DNA from: Belnapia mucosa
GTDB lineage: Bacteria > Pseudomonadota > Alphaproteobacteria > Acetobacterales > Acetobacteraceae
Assembly (NCBI RefSeq): GCF_016775475.1
Contig: NZ_JAEUXJ010000005.1
Span: 186,001 to 250,000 of the forward strand
Direction of reading: 5' to 3'
DNA: 64,000 nucleotides
Within the stretch, counting starts at the first letter, position 1. Every line of letters begins with the position of its first letter. The notes below the pieces were generated by a model, which was not told the DNA's origin, made no database searches, and saw only the letters and a list, made by a program, of their open reading frames with translations. The translations under genes and the position numbers were made by a program. Shown piece after piece: positions 33,952-42,039 of this stretch.

Positions 33952-34751
33952 GCCAGATGGAATTCGCCGCAGGGAAGATCCTCGCCAGCAGCGAGGGCGG
34001 TGTCGGCCGGGTGGTGTTCAACCAGCCGGAAAAGCGCAACGCCATGTCGGTCGATATGTGGACCGGCCTGAGCGAGGCGCTGGACCTCTTCGCCGAGGAT
34101 GCCTCCGTGCGCTGCGTCGTCCTGCAAGGCGCCGGCGACAAGGCCTTCGTCAGCGGCGCCGACATCTCGCAGTTCGAGAAGGTGCGCAACAACGCCGATG
34201 CGCAGAAGGAGTACGACAAGCTCACCTCCGCCGGCCGCCGCAAGCTCTCGACCTATGAGAAGCCGGTGATCGCGCAGATCCGCGGCTTCTGCATGGGCGG
34301 TGGCCTGGGCATCGCCATGTCCACCGATATCCGCATCGCCTCCGAGGACAGCCAGTTCGCGATCCCGGCGGCGAAGCTCTCCATCGCCTATGGCTTCGAC
34401 ATGGTCCGCGCGCTGGTGGACCTGGTCGGCCCTGCCCATGCCCATATGATCCTGATGACCGGCGAGCGCTTCGACGCAAGCGAGGCGGAGCGGATCGGCC
34501 TGGTCAACCGGGTGGTGCCGGTCGATCAGCTCGATGCCACGGTCGCCAAGCTGACCGCGACGCTGGCCTCCAACGCCCCGCTCTCGCTCCGGACCAACAA
34601 GATGACGGTCAAGGCGGCCTGCGCCGACCGCTCGGACCGCGACATGGCGAAGCTCCAGGCCGCGATGGCCGCCTGCTTCGACAGCAACGACTACCGCGAG
34701 GGACGCCGCGCCTTCATGGAGAAGCGCAAGCCCGCCTTCACTGGCAGCTGA
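33948..34751 (+). CDS. Enoyl-CoA hydratase/isomerase-family (crotonase) protein
   Basis: A 267-residue crotonase-fold protein. The oxyanion-hole segments are present (AFVSGADIS and MGGGLGIA). Both catalytic glutamates of classical enoyl-CoA hydratase are missing: the Glu of GGGCE is G121 and the Glu of FGQPE, 20 residues later, is A141. So a standard hydratase reaction is unlikely; other crotonase reactions such as decarboxylation, isomerisation or thioester hydrolysis are possible. It is translationally coupled to the CoA-transferase. The next gene (LysR) is convergent. Confidence 0.85.
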   Translation: MSQMEFAAGKILASSEGGVGRVVFNQPEKRNAMSVDMWTGLSEALDLFAEDASVRCVVLQGAGDKAFVSGADISQFEKVRNNADAQKEYDKLTSAGRRKLSTYEKPVIAQIRGFCMGGGLGIAMSTDIRIASEDSQFAIPAAKLSIAYGFDMVRALVDLVGPAHAHMILMTGERFDASEAERIGLVNRVVPVDQLDATVAKLTATLASNAPLSLRTNKMTVKAACADRSDRDMAKLQAAMAACFDSNDYREGRRAFMEKRKPAFTGS

Positions 34752-34782
34752 CCGCGTAGCCTTCTCCCAACGTCAGGGCCAT

Positions 34783-35703
34783 TCATCGCGGGTGGCGGCC
34801 GGGGCATAGCCGCCCGGCTGTCTCCCGCGCCTCCTCGCGCAGCAGGGTGGCGAAGGCTTCCGCCAAGCGGTCGCGCATGCTGCCGCGCGGCCGCAGCAGG
34901 CGGGAGGTGAACAGCACCTCCGGCGCGAAGGGCTTCGTCACCAACGGCAGCACCGCATGGTCCTCGGCCACCACCGGATTGACCACCGCGACGCCCAGCC
35001 CGGCCGCGACCATGGCGCAGAGCGTCGCGCCATATTGCGTCTCCAGCCGCATCCGCGGCACCAGCCCGGCTGCCCCGAAGGCATCATCGGTGGCGTGCCG
35101 CGCGCCATCCTCCAGCGCCGAGGCCAGAAAATCCTCCCCCGCCAGGTCGGCCGGGCCGGCCGGGCGCCGCAGCCGCGCCAGCCGATGGCCACGCGGCACC
35201 ACCAGCACGCCCGGCAGGGCGAGCAGCACCTCCTCCTCCACCGCTGCGAAGCCCGTGCGCGGCGCGGCGATGCCGATGTCGCAGCGCTGCGTCGCCACCC
35301 ATTCATAGATCGTGCTGGAGGGCCGGACCTGGAGCGAGACGGTGGCCTCGGGGAATTCCCGCAGGAAGCGCCGCAGGGTGCGCGGGAGCAGCCCGCTCGA
35401 CAGCGCGGTGAGGCAGGCGACGCGCAGCCGGCCGCTGCCGAAATTGCGGATATCCTCGGCGGCGATGCGCAGCCGGTCGAGGCCGATGAAGGCGCGGTCC
35501 ACCTCCCGCAGGAAGGCGGCGCCCTCGGGCGTCAGCCGCGCCGCGCCCTGGCCGCGCAGGAACAGGGCGAAGCCGAGCGAGGCTTCCAGCCGGGCGATGC
35601 TGCGCGTCAGCGAGGGCTGGCCGATGCCGAGCGCCCGGGCAGCGCGGGAAAAGCCGCCATGCCGCGCGATGGCGCGGAAGACCTCGATCTGCTTCAGCTC
35701 CAT
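34783..35703 (-). CDS. LysR-family transcriptional regulator
   Basis: A 306-residue LysR regulator: N-terminal winged helix-turn-helix (IEVFRAIARHGGFSRAARALGIGQPSLTRSIARLE) and a C-terminal periplasmic-binding-type effector domain (from about residue 90). The start at 35703 (MELKQIEVF) has GGGAGG upstream; the frame extends 17 codons further but without family similarity. It is divergent from the PLP/FAD/ABC/lyase operon, and a 29-bp inverted repeat lies between them, so it most likely controls that operon and itself. The effector is probably the imported compound. Confidence 0.92.
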   Translation of the reverse strand: MELKQIEVFRAIARHGGFSRAARALGIGQPSLTRSIARLEASLGFALFLRGQGAARLTPEGAAFLREVDRAFIGLDRLRIAAEDIRNFGSGRLRVACLTALSSGLLPRTLRRFLREFPEATVSLQVRPSSTIYEWVATQRCDIGIAAPRTGFAAVEEEVLLALPGVLVVPRGHRLARLRRPAGPADLAGEDFLASALEDGARHATDDAFGAAGLVPRMRLETQYGATLCAMVAAGLGVAVVNPVVAEDHAVLPLVTKPFAPEVLFTSRLLRPRGSMRDRLAEAFATLLREEARETAGRLCPGRHPR

Positions 35704-35744
35704 GCCCCATGCCTCCCAGGCATCGATATCGCTCGGGGAGGCAT

Positions 35745-35773
35745 TTGACGGCATCGGTTGCCGCAGCCGTCAA
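35745..35773. promoter_or_regulatory. Inverted repeat, probable LysR operator
   Basis: TTGACGGC (35745-35752) and GCCGTCAA (35766-35773) are perfect inverted arms 13 bases apart, within the 77-bp gap between the LysR gene and the operon it faces. The span and position fit a LysR recognition site. A second pair, GCCTCCC (35711-35717) and GGGAGGC (35736-35742), encloses the palindrome CGATATCG in the same gap, although the GCCTCCC arm also serves as the ribosome site of the LysR gene. Confidence 0.6.
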
Positions 35774-35780
35774 TACGGGG

Positions 35781-36977
35781 ATGGTGCAAGCTCCCGCCCC
35801 CTCGCCGCTGCGGAACCCGAGGCTGATCGGCTTCCGGTCGCTGGCGGGCGGCGTGGTGCTGCCGGTGGGCGACTATCCGGAAGGCTGCCCCGAGGCCCGC
35901 GCTGCCGGCCGACCGACCAGCCTGGCCGCGGTCTATGCGGACCTGCCGCGCGCGCTGCCCCCCGCCGGCAGCCGCATGGCCGGCGCCGCGGACTGGCTGC
36001 CCTATTGCCGCTGGGCCGGACTCGGTGAGGGCGGCACGCCGCTGATCGCCCTGCCCCCGCCGCATGGCGTCGGCGCCTATGCGGTGAAGGCGGAATGGCT
36101 GAACCCGACCGGCAGCCACAAGGACCGGATGTCGCCGCTGGTGGTGGCCCGCGCGGTCGAAACCGGCGCGGCGGGCATCGCCTGCGCCTCCTCCGGCAAT
36201 GCCGGGATCTCGCTGGCGGCCTATGCGGCGCGGGCCGGGCTGCCCTGCCGCGTCATTGTCACCCGGGCCGTGCCGGAGGCGGTGCGGCGAGCCCTGCTGG
36301 CGCATGGCGCCGAGGTATCGGGCACCGCCGACAGCCCCGCCCGCTGGCGGCTTCTCGCCCGGCTGGCGCGCGAGGGTTGGTATCCGGCGACCAATTACGC
36401 CCTGCCCGCCGCCGGCAGCAGCCCCTGGGGCGTGGAGGGCTTCCGCAGCCTCGCCCTGGAACTGGCGGCCGAGGCGCCGGAGGGCGGCTGGGACGCGCTG
36501 CTGGTGCCGACCGCCCGCGGCGACCTGATCTCGGGCCTCCGTCTCGGCTTCGAGGGGCTGCGGGAGGCCGGTCTCTGGCCGCATGCCGGGCCGCGGCTGG
36601 TGGTGGTGGAGCCCTTCCCGCGCCTCTCCGCCGTGCTGACGGGCCGGGCGCGGATCAGCGACGACTTCCCCGGCCGCACCGCCCAGGCCTCCACCGCCGG
36701 GAATACCGCGACCGACCAGGCGCTGCGGGCGGTGCGCGAGAGCGGCGGCACCGCCATCGCCGTGCCGGATGAGGCGGCGACGGCGGCCCAGGCGGCGCTG
36801 GCCCGGCAGGGCATCTTCCTCGAACTCTGCGCCGCCGCCGCCCATGCGGCCATGGCGTCGCTGCGGGAGGCCGGGCTGCTGCGGCCGGGCGAGCGTGTCG
36901 CCATGATCGGCACCGCCGCCGGCACGCGCGACCCCGCCCCGCCCCCCGTGCCGCCGCTGGAGATCATCGAGGCATGA
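35781..36977 (+). CDS. Threonine-synthase-like fold-type II PLP enzyme
   Basis: A 398-residue PLP enzyme with the Schiff-base lysine K114 in NPTGSHKDR and the phosphate/substrate loop SSGNAGISLAAYAARAGLP. This is the threonine-synthase/diaminopropionate ammonia-lyase branch. It lacks the long N-terminal domain of alphaproteobacterial ThrC and lies in a catabolic cluster, so a beta- or gamma-elimination on an amino acid is more likely than threonine synthesis. The start at 35781 lies 7 bases beyond the LysR operator repeat; no good ribosome site is seen. Its stop overlaps the FAD-enzyme start (ATGA). It is the first gene of a six-gene operon. Confidence 0.8.
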   Translation: MVQAPAPSPLRNPRLIGFRSLAGGVVLPVGDYPEGCPEARAAGRPTSLAAVYADLPRALPPAGSRMAGAADWLPYCRWAGLGEGGTPLIALPPPHGVGAYAVKAEWLNPTGSHKDRMSPLVVARAVETGAAGIACASSGNAGISLAAYAARAGLPCRVIVTRAVPEAVRRALLAHGAEVSGTADSPARWRLLARLAREGWYPATNYALPAAGSSPWGVEGFRSLALELAAEAPEGGWDALLVPTARGDLISGLRLGFEGLREAGLWPHAGPRLVVVEPFPRLSAVLTGRARISDDFPGRTAQASTAGNTATDQALRAVRESGGTAIAVPDEAATAAQAALARQGIFLELCAAAAHAAMASLREAGLLRPGERVAMIGTAAGTRDPAPPPVPPLEIIEA

Positions 36978-38320
36978 ACCCCTTCCACCCCGATTTCCGC
37001 GCCGATCCCTATTGGTGGGACGCCGCCCCGCCCGAGACGACGGAGGCCGAGCCGCTCCCGGCCGAGGTGGAATTCCTGATCGTCGGCAGCGGCTTCGCCG
37101 GGCTCTCGGCGGCGCTGGAGGCGGCGCGGGCCGGCGTGGCGGTGGCGGTGCTGGATGGCGGGCCGCTCGGCGGCGGCGCCTCCTCCCGCTCCGGCGGCAT
37201 GGTCAGCTCCGGCCAGAAGCTGGTGCTGACCGAGGCGCTGCGCGGCCTGCCCGCCGAGAAGACCCAGGCGGCGCTGGAGGACAGCAAGGCCACCTTCGAA
37301 TTCCTGAAGGACCTGGTGCGGCGCGAGGGGTTGGATGCCGACCTCCAGCTCACCGGCCGCTTCTTCGGCGCCTTCACCCCGGCGCATCTGGCGACGCTCC
37401 ATCGCAATGCCGAGACGCTGCGGGCGAAGACCGGCGTCACCATCCGCATCCTCTCGCGTGCGGAGCAGCGGGCGGAGGTCGGCAGCGACTATTTCCATGG
37501 CGGCTTCGTCGTCGAGGATTATGGCGGCGTCCATCCGGCCAAGCTGAACCAGGCGCTGCGCGGGGCGGCACGCGCGGCGGGTGCGGCGCTGCACAGCCAT
37601 GCCCGCGTGCTCGGCACCACGCGCCGCGGCGATGGCCGGCACGAGGTCCGCACCAGCCGCGGCACGGTGCTGGCCGGGCATGTGCTGTTCGCCACCAATG
37701 GCTATACCGATGCCGCCAGCCCCTGGCTGCACCGCCGCATCATCCCGGTGATGAGCTACCAGATCGCCACCGAGCCGCTGCCGCGCGCGCTGATGGACCA
37801 ACTCATCCCGCATCGCCGCATGGTCACCGACAGCCGCAAGGAGCTGACCTATACGCGGCCCTCGCCGGATGGCACCCGCATCCTGTTTGGCTGCCGGCCG
37901 CGCGCCTTGCAGGCAGAACCGGAAACCCTGGCGCTGCGCCTGCGCGACCGCATGCTGCGCATCTGGCCGGAACTGGCCGACTATCGCATCACCCATGCCT
38001 GGGGCGGCTTCGTCGGCATGACGGCCGATCGCCTGCCCCATATCGCCGAGCATGAGGGCGTGATGCATGCGGTCGGCTGCAACGGCAATGGCGTGGCGCT
38101 GATGACCTTCCTCGGCTGGCATGCGACGCAGCTCGTGCTCGGGCGGACCAACCGCCGGGCATTCTTCGCCGACATCCCCTTCCCGGCCCTGCCGCTGCCG
38201 CCGGCGGCCAATCCGGTGATCGTGCCGGTGATGAGCGCGGCCTACCATCTCCGCGATTTTGCCGCGAACCCGGCGGAGGTCGCGGCCGAGCGGCTCGGCC
38301 GGCCGCGCCCCCGGTCCTGA
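36974..38320 (+). CDS. FAD-dependent amine/amino-acid oxidoreductase (DAO family)
   Basis: A 448-residue DAO-type flavoprotein. The dinucleotide motif is at residues 38-43 (FLIVGSGFAGLSAALEA), followed by GGGASSRSGGMVSSG, a pattern of gamma-glutamylputrescine-oxidase-like enzymes. HAWGGFVGMTADRLPHI and VGCNGNGVALM near residues 340-375 complete the FAD site. Such enzymes oxidise secondary or primary amines and N-substituted amino acids, splitting the C-N bond. It is coupled to the PLP gene by an ATGA overlap, and the binding-protein gene follows by 12 bases. Confidence 0.85.
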   Translation: MNPFHPDFRADPYWWDAAPPETTEAEPLPAEVEFLIVGSGFAGLSAALEAARAGVAVAVLDGGPLGGGASSRSGGMVSSGQKLVLTEALRGLPAEKTQAALEDSKATFEFLKDLVRREGLDADLQLTGRFFGAFTPAHLATLHRNAETLRAKTGVTIRILSRAEQRAEVGSDYFHGGFVVEDYGGVHPAKLNQALRGAARAAGAALHSHARVLGTTRRGDGRHEVRTSRGTVLAGHVLFATNGYTDAASPWLHRRIIPVMSYQIATEPLPRALMDQLIPHRRMVTDSRKELTYTRPSPDGTRILFGCRPRALQAEPETLALRLRDRMLRIWPELADYRITHAWGGFVGMTADRLPHIAEHEGVMHAVGCNGNGVALMTFLGWHATQLVLGRTNRRAFFADIPFPALPLPPAANPVIVPVMSAAYHLRDFAANPAEVAAERLGRPRPRS

Positions 38321-38332
38321 AGGAGAATGCCG

Positions 38333-39148
38333 ATGACCCTGCTTCGCCGATGCCTCCTCGCCCTTGCGGTGACGGTGGCCCTGCCCGCCGCGGCGCAACC
38401 CCTGCCGGAGGCGATCCGCGCCGCCGGCGTGCTGCGCGCCGGGGTGCGCTGCGACCAGCCGCCCTATGGCTTCCGCGGCCCGGATGGCGGCTATGCCGGG
38501 GTCGAGGTGGAGATGGCCCGCCAGATGGCCGCCTGGGCCTTCGGCAGCGCCGACAAGATCGAGCTGAGCTGCGTCACCGCCGAGAACCGCATCCCGCAGC
38601 TCCAGGCCAAGCGGGTCGACCTGCTGATCGCAACCCTCGGCGTCACGCCGGAACGGGCGCGGGTGGTGGATTTCTCGGAACCCTATCGCTGGGGCGGGTC
38701 CGACCTGCTGGTGCGGAAGGACAGCCCGATCCGCGCGCTGGACGATGTCCGCAGCCGCACCGTCATCATGCTGCGCGGCACGACCCAGGCGGCCTGGTTC
38801 GACGCCAATATGCCGGGGCTGAACAGCCTCCGCCTCAACACCGCGGCGGATGCGCTGACCGCGCTGCTGCAGGGCCGTGGCGAGGCCTATGCGCATGATG
38901 CGGCGACGCTGGTCGTGATCGCGGCGCGCGACCCCTCGCTGCGACTGGTGGGCGAGCCTTTCGCCGTCTCCGACGCCGCCGTCGGAATCCGTAAGAACGA
39001 GGCCGAGTGGCTGGCCTGGGTGAACGCGGCGCTGGCCCGGATGAAGGCCGAGAACCTCTATGCCGGCTGGCTGGAGAAATGGGTCCCGGCGGAGACCCGG
39101 CCCTTCTACGCCTCGGCCTTCAACGACCCGCGTCCGGCCGCGCGCTGA
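38333..39148 (+). CDS. Periplasmic amino-acid-type ABC substrate-binding protein
   Basis: A 271-residue family 3 solute-binding protein. Signal peptide MTLLRRCLLALAVTVALPAAAQ precedes AAGVLRAGVRCDQPPYGFRGPDGGYAGVEVEMAR, the usual opening of polar amino-acid binding proteins; VDFSEPYRWGGSDLLVRK is the hinge strand. AGGAG lies 7 bases before the ATG at 38333, while the in-frame ATG at 38327 is only one base from it, so 38333 is chosen. It delivers ligand to the two permeases that follow. The ligand is likely an amino acid or amino-acid-like compound. Confidence 0.9.
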   Translation: MTLLRRCLLALAVTVALPAAAQPLPEAIRAAGVLRAGVRCDQPPYGFRGPDGGYAGVEVEMARQMAAWAFGSADKIELSCVTAENRIPQLQAKRVDLLIATLGVTPERARVVDFSEPYRWGGSDLLVRKDSPIRALDDVRSRTVIMLRGTTQAAWFDANMPGLNSLRLNTAADALTALLQGRGEAYAHDAATLVVIAARDPSLRLVGEPFAVSDAAVGIRKNEAEWLAWVNAALARMKAENLYAGWLEKWVPAETRPFYASAFNDPRPAAR

Positions 39149-39151
39149 CCG

Positions 39152-39814
39152 ATGGAATTCGACCTCGGCTATCTCCTGCAGCAGCTTCCGGCGCTCCGCG
39201 CAGGGCTGCTGCTGACGGTCGAGGCGAGCGGGATCGCGATCCTGCTCTCGCTGGCACTCGGCCTGCTCGGCGCCAGCCTCCGCGTGCTGCGGGTGCCGGT
39301 GCTGTCGCAGGCCGTCGCCTTCTATGTCGAGTTCATCCGCAACACGCCGCTGCTGGTGCAGCTTTTCTTCGTCTTCTTCGGCCTGCCGGTGATCGGCGTG
39401 ACGCTCTCGCTCTTCTGGTCCGGCGTGCTGGCGCTGGTGCTCTGGGCCGGGGCCTTCCAGGTGGAGAATATCCGCGGCGGGCTGCTGGCCGTCTCGCCCG
39501 GTCTGCGTGAGGCAGCGCGGGCGCTCGGCCTCGGCCGGGCGCAATACCTGCTGCTGGTCGGCCTGCCGCTCGCGGTGCGGATCGGCCTGCCGGCGATGCT
39601 GAACACCGGGGTCTCGCTCATCAAGAACAGCGCCTATCTCTCGGCGATCGGGGTGCAGGAATTCTCCGGCGTCGCCTTCGACCGCATCGCTTCCGATTTC
39701 CGCGCCTTCGAGATGCTGGCGGTGCTGCTGGTCGGCTACCTGGCGGTCGTGCTGAGCCTCTCGGCCGGGGTGCGGCTGCTCGAACACCGGTTGCAGGCGC
39801 CCTTCCGCCGATGA
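39152..39814 (+). CDS. Amino-acid ABC transporter permease (HisM type), first
   Basis: A 220-residue inner-membrane permease with about five helices. The family signature is seen in YVEFIRNTPLLVQLFFVFFGLP and in the EAA loop REAARALGLGRAQYLLLVGLPLAVR. It starts 3 bases after the binding-protein stop, and its stop overlaps the second permease start (ATGA). It forms a heterodimer with the next protein. No ATPase gene is in the cluster. Confidence 0.92.
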   Translation: MEFDLGYLLQQLPALRAGLLLTVEASGIAILLSLALGLLGASLRVLRVPVLSQAVAFYVEFIRNTPLLVQLFFVFFGLPVIGVTLSLFWSGVLALVLWAGAFQVENIRGGLLAVSPGLREAARALGLGRAQYLLLVGLPLAVRIGLPAMLNTGVSLIKNSAYLSAIGVQEFSGVAFDRIASDFRAFEMLAVLLVGYLAVVLSLSAGVRLLEHRLQAPFRR

Positions 39815-40509
39815 GCCTCATCCTCGAAAACCTGCCGCTCTTCTTCATCGGCCTCAAATCGACGCTGCTGCTGGCCGCAGTGACGCTCGCCGCCGCGACC
39901 CTGATCGGCGTGTTCTTCGGCACGCTCGGCAGCCTGAAGCCGCGCTGGCTGCGGGCGCTGGTCGCGCTCTATGTCGAGACCTTCCGCGACATCCCGCTGA
40001 TCGTCACCATCTTCGCCATCTTCTTCGGCGCGCCCTTCCTCGGGATGCCGCTGGAACCCTTCCCGGCCGTCGCCCTCGGCCTCTCGCTCTGGGGCGGGGC
40101 CAATGCGGCGGAGATCGTGCGCGGCGGCATCGCCTCCGTCGCCTCGGGCCAGGCGGAGGCAGCGACGGCGCTCGGCCTCCGGCTCTGGCAGATCTATCTG
40201 CTGGTGCTCTGGCCGCAGGCGCTGCGGGCGGTGCTGCCGGCCTATACGGGGCTGCTCGCGCTCATCATCCAGTCCACCTCGCTCGGCGCGCTGGTGGGCG
40301 TCACGGAATTCCTCAAGGCCGGCGGCCTCGTCATCGAACGCAGCACGGTGATGCTCGGCATCAACCCGGCCTTCGAGATCTACAGCTTCGTGCTGCTCGT
40401 CTACTTCCTGCTCTGCTCCATCCTCACCACGCTCTCCCGTCGGCTGGAACGCCGGCTGGCCTCGTCCGGGCAGCGCCCGGTCGCCGCCCGGGATGCGCTG
40501 CAACTCTAG
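39811..40509 (+). CDS. Amino-acid ABC transporter permease (HisM type), second
   Basis: A 232-residue permease paralogous to the previous one: YVETFRDIPLIVTIFAIFFGAP and the EAA loop AEAATALGLRLWQIYLLVLWPQALR are clear. The pair should form the membrane channel for the compound bound by the 38333-39148 product. Translationally coupled to the first permease. The lyase gene follows by 12 bases. The ATP-hydrolysing subunit must be supplied from elsewhere, as none is present between 34.7 and 42.1 kb. Confidence 0.92.
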   Translation: MSLILENLPLFFIGLKSTLLLAAVTLAAATLIGVFFGTLGSLKPRWLRALVALYVETFRDIPLIVTIFAIFFGAPFLGMPLEPFPAVALGLSLWGGANAAEIVRGGIASVASGQAEAATALGLRLWQIYLLVLWPQALRAVLPAYTGLLALIIQSTSLGALVGVTEFLKAGGLVIERSTVMLGINPAFEIYSFVLLVYFLLCSILTTLSRRLERRLASSGQRPVAARDALQL

Positions 40510-40521
40510 AGGCTTCTCGAC

Positions 40522-42030
40522 ATGTCGCAGTCCAAGGTCAGCCGCCGCCTCACCCAGGGCATGGCGCCCGAATTGCTGGAACATATCTACCGCCCGCGCC
40601 TGGCCGGAGAACTGGTGGCGGCCTTCCCCTATTTCGCGGCGCTGAACGGCGCGCATCTGGTGATGCTGGCCAAGCAGGGAATTTTGACTCCGGCCACCGC
40701 CAGCCGCATTGCGGCGGCGCTGCGCCGGATGGAAGCCGAAGGCCCCGGCGCGATCGAGCCCGATCCGGCGCTGGAGGATGCCTATTTCAACATCGAGGCC
40801 CGGCTGATCGCGCTGACCGATGCCGATACCGGTGGGCGGCTGCATATCGGGCGCAGCCGCAATGACCTTTCGGCTTCGCTCGACCGGCTGCGGGCGCGCG
40901 ACACGCTGCTCGACCTGCTGGAGGCGGCGAACTCGCTCCGCCGCATCCTGCTGGAACGCGGCGCCGGCTTCGCCGAGGTGGTGATGCCCGGCTACACGCA
41001 TCTCCAGCCGGCGCAGCCCATCACCTTCGGCTTCTACCTGGCCGGCCTCGCCTCGGCGCTCGCGCGCGATGCCGGGCGGCTGCTGGATGGCTGGAAGCGC
41101 CTCAACCTCTCGCCCATGGGCGCGGCGGCGCTGGCCACCACCGGCTTCCCGATCGACCGTGCGCTGACCGCCCGGCTGCTCGGCTTCGACGGCGTGCTGG
41201 AACACGGGCTCGACTGCGTCGCTAGCCGCGACTTCGCGGTGGAGCTGACGGCGGCGGCGGCACAGCTGGCGCTGACCCTCAGCCGCTTCGCCCAGGACAT
41301 GTTCGTCTCGGTCACCCATGAATTCGCCGCCGTGGAATTCCCCGACAGCGTCTGCGGCACCTCCTCCATCATGCCGCAGAAGAAGAACCCGGTGGTGCTG
41401 GAGCATCTGAAGGCGAAGGCGGCGCATGTGGTGGCGGCCTTCGCCTCGGCCGGCGGCTGCATCCGCGGCAGCCATTTCACCAACACGCTGGATGCGCATC
41501 GGGAAGGCCTGGCGATGGTCTGGCCGGGGCTGCTGGAGGCGCGGCGGGCGCTGGCCCTGGCCGGCATCGCCGCCGCCACGGTGGAGCCGAACGCGCCGCT
41601 GCTGCTGGCGCGCGCCCGGGCCAACCACTCCACCGCGACCGACCTCGCCGACCTCCTGGTGCGGCGTGGGGGCATGGATTTCCGTACCGCGCACCATGTC
41701 GCCGGCGCGGTGGTGCGGGCGCTGATGGATCGCGGCCTCGGCGCGCATGAGGCAAGTCTCGAGATCGTCGATGCCGCCTCGCAGCAGGAGGCTGGCCGCG
41801 CCTCCGGCCTCAGCGCGGAGGAGGTGGCGGAGGCGATGGATCCCGTCCGCTCGGTCGCCTCGCGCAGCATCCCCGGCGGGCCCGCCCCGGCCGAGGTCCG
41901 GCGCATGGTTGCGGCCATGACCACAGCGCTGGAGGGGGACGAGGCGCAGGCCCGCGCCTGGCGCGCCGCCCTGCAGGCAGCGACCGAGGAGCGGAGCCGG
42001 GCGCTGGCGGAGCTGGCCGGCGGGGGCTGA
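40522..42030 (+). CDS. Argininosuccinate-lyase-like member of the aspartase/fumarase superfamily
   Basis: A 502-residue lyase. The superfamily signature GTSSIMPQKKNP (279-290) holds the catalytic Ser in the flexible loop, and GYTHLQPAQP carries H160. It is longer than housekeeping ArgH (~460-480) and departs from ArgH consensus at usually fixed spots: LHIGRSRNDLSAS where ArgH has LHTGRSRNDQ, and EDAYFNIEARL where ArgH has EDVHMxIE. The closest functional analogy I can name is EDDS lyase, an ArgH-like enzyme releasing fumarate from N-substituted aspartates. With the oxidase, PLP enzyme and transporter, a role in splitting an imported N-substituted amino acid is likely. The stop codon sits in the loop of a hairpin. 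Confidence 0.75.
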   Translation: MSQSKVSRRLTQGMAPELLEHIYRPRLAGELVAAFPYFAALNGAHLVMLAKQGILTPATASRIAAALRRMEAEGPGAIEPDPALEDAYFNIEARLIALTDADTGGRLHIGRSRNDLSASLDRLRARDTLLDLLEAANSLRRILLERGAGFAEVVMPGYTHLQPAQPITFGFYLAGLASALARDAGRLLDGWKRLNLSPMGAAALATTGFPIDRALTARLLGFDGVLEHGLDCVASRDFAVELTAAAAQLALTLSRFAQDMFVSVTHEFAAVEFPDSVCGTSSIMPQKKNPVVLEHLKAKAAHVVAAFASAGGCIRGSHFTNTLDAHREGLAMVWPGLLEARRALALAGIAAATVEPNAPLLLARARANHSTATDLADLLVRRGGMDFRTAHHVAGAVVRALMDRGLGAHEASLEIVDAASQQEAGRASGLSAEEVAEAMDPVRSVASRSIPGGPAPAEVRRMVAAMTTALEGDEAQARAWRAALQAATEERSRALAELAGGG

Positions 42031-42039
42031 GCCCCCGCC
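42019..42039. terminator. Hairpin with the lyase stop codon as its loop
   Basis: GGCGGGGGC (42019-42027) and GCCCCCGCC (42031-42039) form a perfect 9-bp GC stem around TGA, the stop codon of the ArgH-like gene. The convergent glmS stop starts at 42040. It is well placed to end transcription from both sides, but has no T-run. Confidence 0.5.

Noticed and set aside
35781..36977. Calling the PLP enzyme the housekeeping threonine synthase (thrC)
   Set aside because: It lacks the N-terminal region of the usual alphaproteobacterial ThrC and lies in a catabolic cluster; fold-type II membership is all the sequence supports.
36395..39787. A 1130-codon minus-strand open frame across the PLP/FAD/ABC operon
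   Set aside because: Long antisense frames are common at this GC content. The plus-strand genes show catalytic motifs, ATGA coupling and ribosome sites, and the antisense product matches nothing.
40522..42030. Calling the lyase the housekeeping argininosuccinate lyase (argH)
   Set aside because: Several near-invariant ArgH positions differ and the gene sits in a LysR-controlled uptake operon, so only family membership is claimed.
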